A stretch of 5,080 nt of DNA from JAKEGN01 sp964465665 (GTDB taxonomy: Bacteria > Pseudomonadota > Gammaproteobacteria > Steroidobacterales > Woeseiaceae), in assembly GCA_964465665.1 (NCBI GenBank), contig CAYXKM010000249.1, forward strand, positions 1 to 5,080. Reading direction: 5' to 3'. The notes under the pieces were generated by a model. It searched no databases and was not told where the DNA came from. It saw nothing but the letters and a program-made list of their open reading frames with translations. Each line of letters begins with the position of its first letter. Within the stretch, counting starts at the first letter, position 1. Positions 1 through 5,080 of this stretch are shown here, piece by piece. The translations under genes and the position numbers were made by a program.

Positions 1-64
1 GGGGGGGGGGGCCCTGCGGGTCTCCCCAGTGGGCGCACTCGCCCCGCCCCCCCCTCCCCCCCCC
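1..64. other. Low-complexity G/C homopolymer end, probable assembly artefact
   Basis: The window opens with 11 consecutive G. Bases 42-64 are almost pure C, with runs of 8 (47-54) and 9 (56-64) broken only by single G or T bases. Nothing else in the window has this composition. Long G runs at a contig edge are typical of no-signal cycles in two-colour sequencing or of low-quality consensus ends, so this is probably not genuine sequence. No coding or regulatory signal can be supported here. Confidence 0.6.
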
Positions 65-221
65 GCCGCCGGCTACGAAGATCCGAGGGCTGCGTTCCAC
101 CAATGCATAGCCGGCAATGCACCGGTGGGCCGCTCGAGCGCATTTCCCCCTAAGTGAGAACGGCATACGGCCACGTCGCCGGCCAACAAGCAATTTATCG
201 TAAGTGGTCGCGCGCAAAAGA
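65..221. other. Non-coding stretch downstream of the operon, no gene seen
   Basis: Between the homopolymer end and the terminator hairpin I see no convincing gene, tRNA or promoter. A 63-codon minus-strand frame (264-73) runs through it, but its ATG lies inside or beside the terminator stem and it has no ribosome binding site. The perfect 10-base palindrome at 131-140 (cgctcgagcg) is short enough to be chance in GC-rich DNA. A neighbouring gene may begin or end beyond position 1. Confidence 0.5.
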
Positions 222-257
222 TTGACGGCCGGCCGGACGTATCCGGCTGGCCGTCAA
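213..257 (-). terminator. Rho-independent terminator of the three-gene operon
   Basis: Bases 222-237 and 242-257 form a 16-base inverted repeat around a 4-base loop (238-241), with a single non-Watson-Crick position (231/248). Read on the minus strand, the stem is GC-rich and is followed by TCTTTTG, a short T-rich tract, as expected for an intrinsic terminator. It begins 21 bases after the TAG stop of the Tat-signal gene. The odd pair is A·C in the minus-strand RNA but a G·U wobble in a plus-strand RNA. No T-tract follows the stem on the plus strand, so termination is expected mainly for the minus-strand operon. Confidence 0.85.
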
Positions 258-278
258 ATGACACCTCAAAAGAGGAGA

Positions 279-1928
279 CTAGCCCGGGGTCAGAGGCCCG
301 ATGGTGCCACTGACGATGGCGTCGAAGGCGGTCATGCGGTCACGCAGGCTCGTGTCACCCAGTCCGTGGTTCGGGAACACGCTGGCGAAATGGCCTTCCT
401 CGCCGTGCAATGCCATGTAGTTCAGGATCACGGTGTTGACCAGCAGGTTGACGTTGTTGGCAGCCGGCGTGGCAGCGCGGGCCACGTTGGCACCGGCATC
501 CATGTAGCCGAGTTGCTGGTGCATCGCCTGTTCGTTGGCATTGGCGCCGCGCAACACCGCCCGACCGGTCGGGTTGAAGACCATGAAGAACGACGCAGCG
601 GTCGAGGAATCATCGCTGACCCACTCGCCCTTGCCGCGGCCATCGACAGAGTTGTCGATGACGCCGTCGCTCGAGAGCGATCCGTCACTGAACACATACA
701 ACATCAACGGCACACCGATGCGTGCTGCGTACTCGATGCAGGCGCCCATGCAACGGCCGGCGCGGAAGTCCTTGACCTCGCCTTCGCGACGCTGGCCACC
801 GTGGTAGTCGTAGCCGCCCATTTCGATACAGGCAGCACCGGCAAATCCGTTTATCACGAGCTTCATGACTGAGGCCGTTTTGCGGAATTCCCGGCCATCG
901 GTGCCGCCGTCGTTGAACTCGGCGTCGGTGAATATGCCGCTCGGTCCGACGATCATCGGGTCGAGGCCAGGATCGAGCGGCGTGCCGCCAAATCGGTCGG
1001 CTATGTCCGCCGCTTTCAGGTATCCACAAGACACGAGGTTCTGCACGACGTCGCCGGCCGAAATCGTACCGGGGTTGCCGCCTGGGCCCGGGGCCCCCAC
1101 TTTTTTCTCGCTAATGCGATAGATAGATTCCATTACAGCTGTTGCGTCTGAAGGTCCCAGGATGCCAACCAGCTGCCCGGTGTCGACCAGCGCCGTGACA
1201 TCGCTCGGACGATCGACTTTCGTCGGACGCAGGGCCGGAATCATCATCATTGCGGGGATCATCGAGTTGCCGCCGGAGTCGCTGTTCTCCGTGCCGGCAA
1301 GTGTCAGGATGGATCCGTCGGCACCGAACCCGTTTTCACCGGCCCGTGCAATTCCGTAAAGCGGATTGTGCGGATTGTTGGCCGTATCGTTATCCGAACG
1401 GGCCGGGATAACCGCGCCGTTCAGAAAGGTCTCACGCCCCGGGGTCATGCTGGCGAGCATGCCACGACGGAATGCGCTGTCGAGATGGAACGCGAGTCCG
1501 AAGTCCGTGTTTGCAAACGGCAGGCCGCTGACCGTGTCGGTCAATCCGGGAACCATGTCGCCGGGCAGGCCGAGCTTCTCGTAACCCGAGGTACTCAGGA
1601 AATCGAGCTGGCCGCCTTCTCTGCCGACCAGCACGTTCGAGCCGGCGATGTTGGCGCCGCCTGCGAGATCGAAGCAGATGAACGGAATCTTGCCCGCGCC
1701 TTCCGTTGCGATATTGCAAGGGTTGGACAGGAGCGGTGTCAGATCGCCGGACAAGGCGGCAAATGCTTCTCGCGGGTTGGAGAACAGGCTCATTACGCCG
1801 CCGCTTACGGCAAACGCCGATCCCGACAGGAAGCCCTGCGCGACAAATTCCCGGCGCGTTACTGGACGTGAATGATTGCCATGCAACTGTGGCGCATCCG
1901 GATTCCGCTTCTTGCGATTCTTGGCCAT
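279..1928 (-). CDS. Tat-exported DUF1501-like protein (alkaline-phosphatase superfamily, tentative)
   Basis: A 549-residue protein predicted to be exported folded to the periplasm or cell surface. A basic N-terminus (many K/R in residues 3-8) leads to the twin-arginine motif TRREFV (R25, R26), then a mildly hydrophobic segment rich in Gly, Ala and Ser (about 31-49). The mature part recalls DUF1501 proteins: a beta-strand start IPFICFDLAGGAN (81-93), a central GGYDYH (371-376) in the place of the family's GGWDTH-type motif, and a following strand LMLYVFSDGSLSSDG (408-422) where the family usually has TEFGR. The family is related to sulfatases and alkaline phosphatases, but the usual metal/nucleophile residues are not all evident, so the enzyme activity is uncertain. 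The start at 1928 is chosen because GAGG lies 9 bases upstream and the Tat signal follows at a normal distance. An upstream ATG at 1985 has no ribosome binding site and would overlap the preceding gene. It is the last gene of the operon, 34 bases after the LamG lipoprotein gene. The biochemical role is unknown; an exported partner of the two heme proteins is an inference from context. Confidence 0.8.
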   Translation of the reverse strand: MAKNRKKRNPDAPQLHGNHSRPVTRREFVAQGFLSGSAFAVSGGVMSLFSNPREAFAALSGDLTPLLSNPCNIATEGAGKIPFICFDLAGGANIAGSNVLVGREGGQLDFLSTSGYEKLGLPGDMVPGLTDTVSGLPFANTDFGLAFHLDSAFRRGMLASMTPGRETFLNGAVIPARSDNDTANNPHNPLYGIARAGENGFGADGSILTLAGTENSDSGGNSMIPAMMMIPALRPTKVDRPSDVTALVDTGQLVGILGPSDATAVMESIYRISEKKVGAPGPGGNPGTISAGDVVQNLVSCGYLKAADIADRFGGTPLDPGLDPMIVGPSGIFTDAEFNDGGTDGREFRKTASVMKLVINGFAGAACIEMGGYDYHGGQRREGEVKDFRAGRCMGACIEYAARIGVPLMLYVFSDGSLSSDGVIDNSVDGRGKGEWVSDDSSTAASFFMVFNPTGRAVLRGANANEQAMHQQLGYMDAGANVARAATPAANNVNLLVNTVILNYMALHGEEGHFASVFPNHGLGDTSLRDRMTAFDAIVSGTIGPLTPG

Positions 1929-1937
1929 AACGTTTTG

Positions 1938-1941
1938 CCTC
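1938..1941 (-). promoter_or_regulatory. Ribosome binding site deciding the start of the Tat-signal gene
   Basis: GAGG on the minus strand stands 9 bases before the ATG at 1928-1926, with a further AAGGA a little upstream in the same 34-base gap. No comparable motif precedes the alternative ATG at 1985, so the shorter 549-residue product is preferred. Confidence 0.65.
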
Positions 1942-1962
1942 GTATCCTTAAGTCTTGTCTGT

Positions 1963-4485
1963 CTACTGAACCAGCGTAACTGCACTGCCGACTACCGACG
2001 CGCACACCGCTTTGGCGATGGAGCGGGTATCCGGATTGTCCGGACTGACCAGCAATCGATCGATCAGGTTGCCCGGATACATGCCGTTCGCCGGCGCACC
2101 CCCGAGTTCGTCTTCGATAACCGTCCAGTCTGGCTGTGTCTGGATTCCGATTCCGTTGGCATTTCGGATGAGCGGATCGATGATGTCACTGCGACTAGGC
2201 ACCGCATAAGCGACACCAGGCGCCTGGTTGAAGTCGAAATTGTTGAAGTACACGGCCGCTTTCGCAACATCGTTGACGAGAGCGTTGCAATATTCGATGG
2301 CCATCTGTGCGATCGCGACCTGGTGCGATGACAGGAAAGCGTCAGGGCTCTCGACCGCAGGCAACGACTGTCGCAGGCTTTGGAAAGTCATGTCTACGTT
2401 CGGCTCTTCCGGACTGACCGTCGTGACTGTCGCCATGGTGGCGTTGATCTCGTCGAAGGTGCGAACGCCGAAGCGGTGTGCCGCCGGCAGCACGTCCGTC
2501 TGCACGATGACCAGCGGCGGATCAAAAGTACGCGCGTAACTCTGTGAGCCGAGCAGGTCAAAGGTCAGGAAGAACTCGTCGTCCTGCGGTCCCTTTTCCA
2601 GGGGTATTACCGCGCCCCAGTCGGACAGCGGCTGGCCGAGTTCGCCGAAGAGCGAAGCCGACAGTGTGGTGTCCATCGTCGCGTAGGTCTGGCTGACGTC
2701 GACTTCCGCACCGTTGATGCCGATGCGCAGGCCCTGCAGTGGTATGCCTTCGGGCTGCTGGAGGGCGTCCAGTGTTATGAAGTGCGGTTGCGTGAACAGG
2801 TAGCCGTAGCTGTCGAATTGCGAAACCTCGAACAGTATGTACGCGGTGGGTACATTGATGATGTCCGCGATGCTGAACAGCAGGAAGAATTTCTCGCCCA
2901 CGCCCACATCGAAGTTTTGCACGATCTGTTCCGGCGTCAGCACGCGATTGTGTACCGCAACCAGGCGGAACGTGCCCTGGAAAAGGCCGTTGCCAGAAGC
3001 TTCGTTGCCGAGTACGAAAGCGAACGTGTCCTGCCAGTCCGCGAGCGAGCCACCCGGAATCGGATCCTGCTGCGTGACCAGTTCGCCATTGACGAAGATT
3101 GCGCGTCCGTCGACCGGGCTGTAGGTCGCGACCACGTGTTGCAAAGTGGCTTGCAGCACTTCGTCCGCATCAGGCGTCGACAGCCGCGGATCGCCGTTCA
3201 GATTGGTCTCGGTGCTGCGGTGACGGAACTCGTAGTTGTACAAGGTCTGCTGCAGCGTGAAGTTGCGGGCATCGTCGCCGGCCGAGTAACTGACGATACG
3301 CGCCATTTCCTGGGTCACGTTCGCGGGCACGACCCATGCCTCGAGCGAATATTCTCCAGTCGCCCGGATCAGGTCGTGCAGCTTTTTGCTTGCCGAGGTC
3401 GAACCCTGGGCTTTGCCGCTGCCGGGACCAACAGTGATGCCCCAACCGCCGAACCAGGTGACATCGCCCGACATTGTCAGGTTGATCGCCGGTTCAACAC
3501 CGCTGGTGTCGAACGCCGTTGTGCCTGAGCCGGACTTGAACTCCCACAAGGCAATTTGTGCATTCTCGTAACGGTTGCCACCGGAGGCGATGGTGCCGTC
3601 AACCAGGCGCAGCGCTTTGCTGTTGACCAGCGTCGGATCCAGTTGCGTCAGGGGTACCGTGTTCGCAAAGGCCTGGATCGCGGCTTGCATCTCGTTTCCT
3701 GCGGCAACACAGTCGTTATCCCAGCAGTTGTGGAATTCGTTTCTGAGGCGCAGCACAAAGCGCGATACTGACGGATCGTCGAGATCCATCTTCGATTTGG
3801 CGGCGTCAAAGGCAACGTTCGCATCCGTCTCGGCGAAATAGGGCTGCATCGACGTCGCCGACTGCGAGCTGTGGCAGCCCGCGCAGTATTCGAGCAGGAC
3901 CGGCGTGTGCACGAGGTTCGCAAAGTTGCCAACGGTGGCGTTTGCGTAACTCTTGCTCGCACCCGGATCCAGTTCCGGCGGAGGATTCAATACGATCTGG
4001 CGTCCGCCGCCCGAGCTCGCACCGGCCCATCCCTCGATCCAGGTGGTCATGATGTCGGCGCAGGCATTGTTGTCGGTCAGCCAGCAGTTGTGGCCGCCGC
4101 CGACCTTGGACACAAGTCGGGAATCGGACGGCTGAGTCAGGTTTGCGACTGTGTTTGCCTCCTGGTATGCGAGGTTGATGTCGTCGTGACGGGCAAACAA
4201 CGGAGTCTGGCCGACGCCGTCCGTATGGCATCCGCCGCAGCGATTCGATGCCTGGATGTTGTCCCAGACATTCAGTTTGAAGGCCTGGATGTCGGCGGTT
4301 GCCGGCGGCGGACCACTGTAAGTCGTCGGCGGTGTTACGCCGGTGACGGGGTTGTCGGTGGTCTGTGCGCCACCGCCGCAGGCTGTCAGAGTCGCCGACA
4401 ATGCAATCGTCAACGTGAGCTTCAGGCCGCGAATCCGGTTCATGCTGTGCACGAAGGCCATGGCATATCCTCTTGCGTTATTCAT
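1963..4485 (-). CDS. Di-heme LamG-domain lipoprotein
   Basis: An 840-residue predicted lipoprotein. Residues 20-35 form a short hydrophobic signal ending in the lipobox LTAC (acyl-Cys36). Gly at +2 gives no inner-membrane retention signal, so the outer membrane is likely. Two tandem c-type heme units follow: CGGCH at 83-87 and CAGCH at 201-205, each followed about 45 residues later by a HNCW motif and one more Cys. Residues about 308-530 are a LamG/concanavalin-A-like domain, recognisable from ALWEF, DTSGV, EYSLEAWV, LQHVVATYSPVDGR, IFVNGE and the closing NRVLTPEQI. The remaining 300 or so residues match no domain I can name; they contain RTFDEINATMATVT and a Cys-containing helix-like segment (QMAIEYCNALVND). 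The start at 4485 is supported by AGGGAGG 8 bases upstream. The longer frame from 4533 would overlap the preceding gene, and the internal ATGs at 4461 and 4443 lack ribosome binding sites. Combining heme-binding units with an adhesive/binding fold suggests a surface electron-transfer or oxidative role; the substrate is unknown. Confidence 0.87.
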   Translation of the reverse strand: MNNARGYAMAFVHSMNRIRGLKLTLTIALSATLTACGGGAQTTDNPVTGVTPPTTYSGPPPATADIQAFKLNVWDNIQASNRCGGCHTDGVGQTPLFARHDDINLAYQEANTVANLTQPSDSRLVSKVGGGHNCWLTDNNACADIMTTWIEGWAGASSGGGRQIVLNPPPELDPGASKSYANATVGNFANLVHTPVLLEYCAGCHSSQSATSMQPYFAETDANVAFDAAKSKMDLDDPSVSRFVLRLRNEFHNCWDNDCVAAGNEMQAAIQAFANTVPLTQLDPTLVNSKALRLVDGTIASGGNRYENAQIALWEFKSGSGTTAFDTSGVEPAINLTMSGDVTWFGGWGITVGPGSGKAQGSTSASKKLHDLIRATGEYSLEAWVVPANVTQEMARIVSYSAGDDARNFTLQQTLYNYEFRHRSTETNLNGDPRLSTPDADEVLQATLQHVVATYSPVDGRAIFVNGELVTQQDPIPGGSLADWQDTFAFVLGNEASGNGLFQGTFRLVAVHNRVLTPEQIVQNFDVGVGEKFFLLFSIADIINVPTAYILFEVSQFDSYGYLFTQPHFITLDALQQPEGIPLQGLRIGINGAEVDVSQTYATMDTTLSASLFGELGQPLSDWGAVIPLEKGPQDDEFFLTFDLLGSQSYARTFDPPLVIVQTDVLPAAHRFGVRTFDEINATMATVTTVSPEEPNVDMTFQSLRQSLPAVESPDAFLSSHQVAIAQMAIEYCNALVNDVAKAAVYFNNFDFNQAPGVAYAVPSRSDIIDPLIRNANGIGIQTQPDWTVIEDELGGAPANGMYPGNLIDRLLVSPDNPDTRSIAKAVCASVVGSAVTLVQ
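2896..3564 (-). other. LamG / concanavalin-A-like domain within the di-heme lipoprotein
   Basis: Residues about 308-530 of the lipoprotein show the usual LamG order: ALWEFKSGSGTTAFDTSGV at the first strand, EYSLEAWVVP in the core, a RIVSYS strand, LQHVVATYSPVDGRAIFVNG near the middle-to-end, and FRLVAVHNRVLTPEQI closing the sandwich. Such domains bind carbohydrates or proteins, or serve as structural sandwiches. The ligand cannot be read from the sequence. Boundaries are approximate. Confidence 0.8.
3655..3930 (-). repeat. Heme unit 2 of the internal protein duplication
   Basis: Residues about 186-277 of the lipoprotein. CAGCH (3871-3885) is followed by the pattern P-x-F-A-x-x-D-x-N-x-A, then DPSVSRFV, then HNCW and a further Cys. 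Unit 1 shows the same order with nearly the same spacing. At DNA level the 13-base string ccagcagttgtgg (plus strand, 3721-3733) recurs exactly 360 bases away, in frame. Confidence 0.75.
4024..4293 (-). repeat. Heme unit 1 of the internal protein duplication
   Basis: Residues about 65-154 of the lipoprotein. CGGCH (4225-4239) is followed by PLFARHDDINLAY, QPSDSRLV, and HNCW with a later Cys. Each element matches unit 2, showing an ancient tandem duplication that has diverged strongly except at the heme-binding, HNCW and P-S-x-S-R positions. The shared 13-base string lies at 4081-4093. Confidence 0.75.
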
Positions 4486-4493
4486 TGTCAGAG

Positions 4494-4500
4494 CCTCCCT
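4494..4500 (-). promoter_or_regulatory. Strong ribosome binding site overlapping the upstream stop codon
   Basis: AGGGAGG on the minus strand stands 8 bases before the ATG at 4485-4483 and shares its first two bases with the TAG stop (4501-4499) of the preceding heme-protein gene. It fixes the start of the lipoprotein. Ribosomes terminating on the upstream gene would be placed directly on this site, which favours coupled translation and similar yields of the two heme proteins. Confidence 0.8.
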
Positions 4501-5080
4501 ACTGGCCCATGCAATAGACAGCCGCTTCCGCAAACGTCTGTTTCATGCGATAGCCGGATCTGAATGAGGTCACCATCTGCGCGACCTGCGCACGATCGGC
4601 GGCATCCTCGGGTGCCCTCAGGCAAACGGCACGAAAGACTTTCTTGACTTGGCAGTTGGCAAAGGCGTCGCTGTTGGCCAGCTCCTCGCCCATGCTCTTG
4701 GCGCCGTTGCCGGCGCCGGGCTGCGATGTATCCCAACCGAGGAACTCGTTTTGCCCGACGCGCCAGCGGTTCTCCCAGGCGTCATCCGGCGTGCGGAAAC
4801 CGAACGGGAAATTGGCGTCGTTATTGAAATATTTCGGCTGCACGACGCCCGGCGTGTACTCGATACTGCCGCTGTCCGGATTGAAGTTGTAATAGGCAAA
4901 AGCCTGGGCCATCGGGTCCATGCCGTTGTGGCAACCGATGCAGTTCGTCAGAAACAGGCGGCTGTCGCCACCCGGACTGCGGCTGACGTCCTGGCGGATG
5001 CGGTCCGGCGGCAGGGCCAGGTAATGCACCTGCTCCATGTCGTTGCACATGTGGTTCAGCATGGTGAAGCGAAACATCGC
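4499..5080 (-). CDS. Exported mono-heme cytochrome-like protein, 5' end outside window
   Basis: The last 193 codons of a larger gene; the frame is open to the window edge, so the ATG at 5077 is probably an internal Met rather than the start. The visible part contains RIRQDVSRSPGGDSRLFL, then a c-type heme motif CIGCH (DNA 4928-4942) followed directly by NGMDPMAQAFAYY. The C-x-x-C-H...MDP-x-x-x-A arrangement recalls the DUF1588-type segment of DUF1592/DUF1588/DUF1585 cytochrome-like proteins, well known in Planctomycetes and also found in Proteobacteria. The C-terminus (CQVKKVFRAVCLRAPED, then an FRSGYRMKQTFAEAAVYC segment) resembles the helical end of the same group. Additional cysteines (MCND near the left, then NCQ, AVC and YC) could form disulfides, consistent with a periplasmic location. 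The signal peptide would lie outside the window. The gene ends 13 bases before the di-heme LamG lipoprotein, which it probably serves. Family assignment is tentative; heme attachment is likely. Confidence 0.8.
   Translation of the reverse strand, partial: AMFRFTMLNHMCNDMEQVHYLALPPDRIRQDVSRSPGGDSRLFLTNCIGCHNGMDPMAQAFAYYNFNPDSGSIEYTPGVVQPKYFNNDANFPFGFRTPDDAWENRWRVGQNEFLGWDTSQPGAGNGAKSMGEELANSDAFANCQVKKVFRAVCLRAPEDAADRAQVAQMVTSFRSGYRMKQTFAEAAVYCMGQ

Noticed and set aside
131..140. Perfect palindrome cgctcgagcg as a possible operator
   Set aside because: Ten bases of GC-rich palindrome are expected by chance, and no promoter or gene start is nearby.
73..264. 63-codon minus-strand reading frame downstream of the operon
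   Set aside because: Its ATG lies next to the terminator stem, there is no ribosome binding site, and the product looks like no known protein; it runs through GC-rich non-coding sequence.
204..872. 222-codon plus-strand reading frame
   Set aside because: It starts before the terminator hairpin and runs antisense to the Tat-signal gene; its Val/Ala/Arg/His-rich composition is typical of an antisense shadow in GC-rich DNA.
1926..1985. Upstream ATG at 1985 as start of the Tat-signal gene
   Set aside because: It overlaps the end of the lipoprotein gene, lacks a ribosome binding site, and would put 19 extra residues before an otherwise normal Tat signal.
2782..3528. 248-codon plus-strand reading frame
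   Set aside because: It lies entirely antisense to the LamG domain, which has clear family motifs on the other strand; no ribosome binding site or recognisable domain.
3634..3974. Repeated 11-base string cggatccagtt (3634-3644 and 3964-3974) as a mobile or regulatory repeat
   Set aside because: It is in frame within coding sequence and encodes LDP after each heme unit, so it is either part of the protein duplication or chance; there is no flanking repeat structure.
4486..4533. Upstream ATG at 4533 as start of the LamG lipoprotein
   Set aside because: It would overlap the preceding gene and ignore the strong AGGGAGG site 8 bases before the ATG at 4485; the extra residues do not improve the signal peptide.
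3871..4563. 230-codon plus-strand reading frame across the junction of the two heme-protein genes
   Set aside because: Antisense to two well-supported genes and to a strong ribosome binding site; the translation has no recognisable domain.

Overview
The window is an accessory-looking stretch of a GC-rich bacterial genome. Its three genes all lie on the minus strand and are tightly packed in one direction, so they almost certainly form one transcription unit read from right to left. Their layout and protein style (Tat-exported protein, lipoprotein with c-type heme motifs, LamG module) suggest a free-living, probably marine Gammaproteobacterium. That placement is an impression from recognised families, not a database result.

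In transcription order: (1) 5080-4499 is the 3' part of a gene for an exported protein with one CxxCH heme motif; its 5' end lies outside the window. (2) 4485-1963 encodes an 840-residue predicted outer-membrane lipoprotein with two tandem CxxCH units, a LamG/concanavalin-A-like domain and a long C-terminal region of unknown function. (3) 1928-279 encodes a 549-residue Tat-signal protein that distantly resembles DUF1501 proteins of the alkaline-phosphatase/sulfatase-like superfamily. The junctions are 13 and 34 bases. The ribosome binding site of gene 2 overlaps the stop codon of gene 1. A strong hairpin followed by a T-rich tract (257-222, then to about 213) ends the unit 21 bases after the last stop.

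All three products are predicted to leave the cytoplasm: two carry likely covalent heme, one carries a carbohydrate/protein-binding-type fold, and one is exported folded by Tat. The natural reading is a cell-envelope assembly combining electron-transfer (or peroxidase-like) domains with a binding module and a hydrolase-like partner. Its substrate and reaction cannot be read from the sequence. This cassette is the best candidate here for an incompletely described system.

Positions 1-221 hold no convincing gene. Positions 1-64 are extreme G/C homopolymers (an 11-base G run, then C runs of 8 and 9) and look like a contig-end artefact. No promoter for the operon is visible; it should lie beyond 5080.
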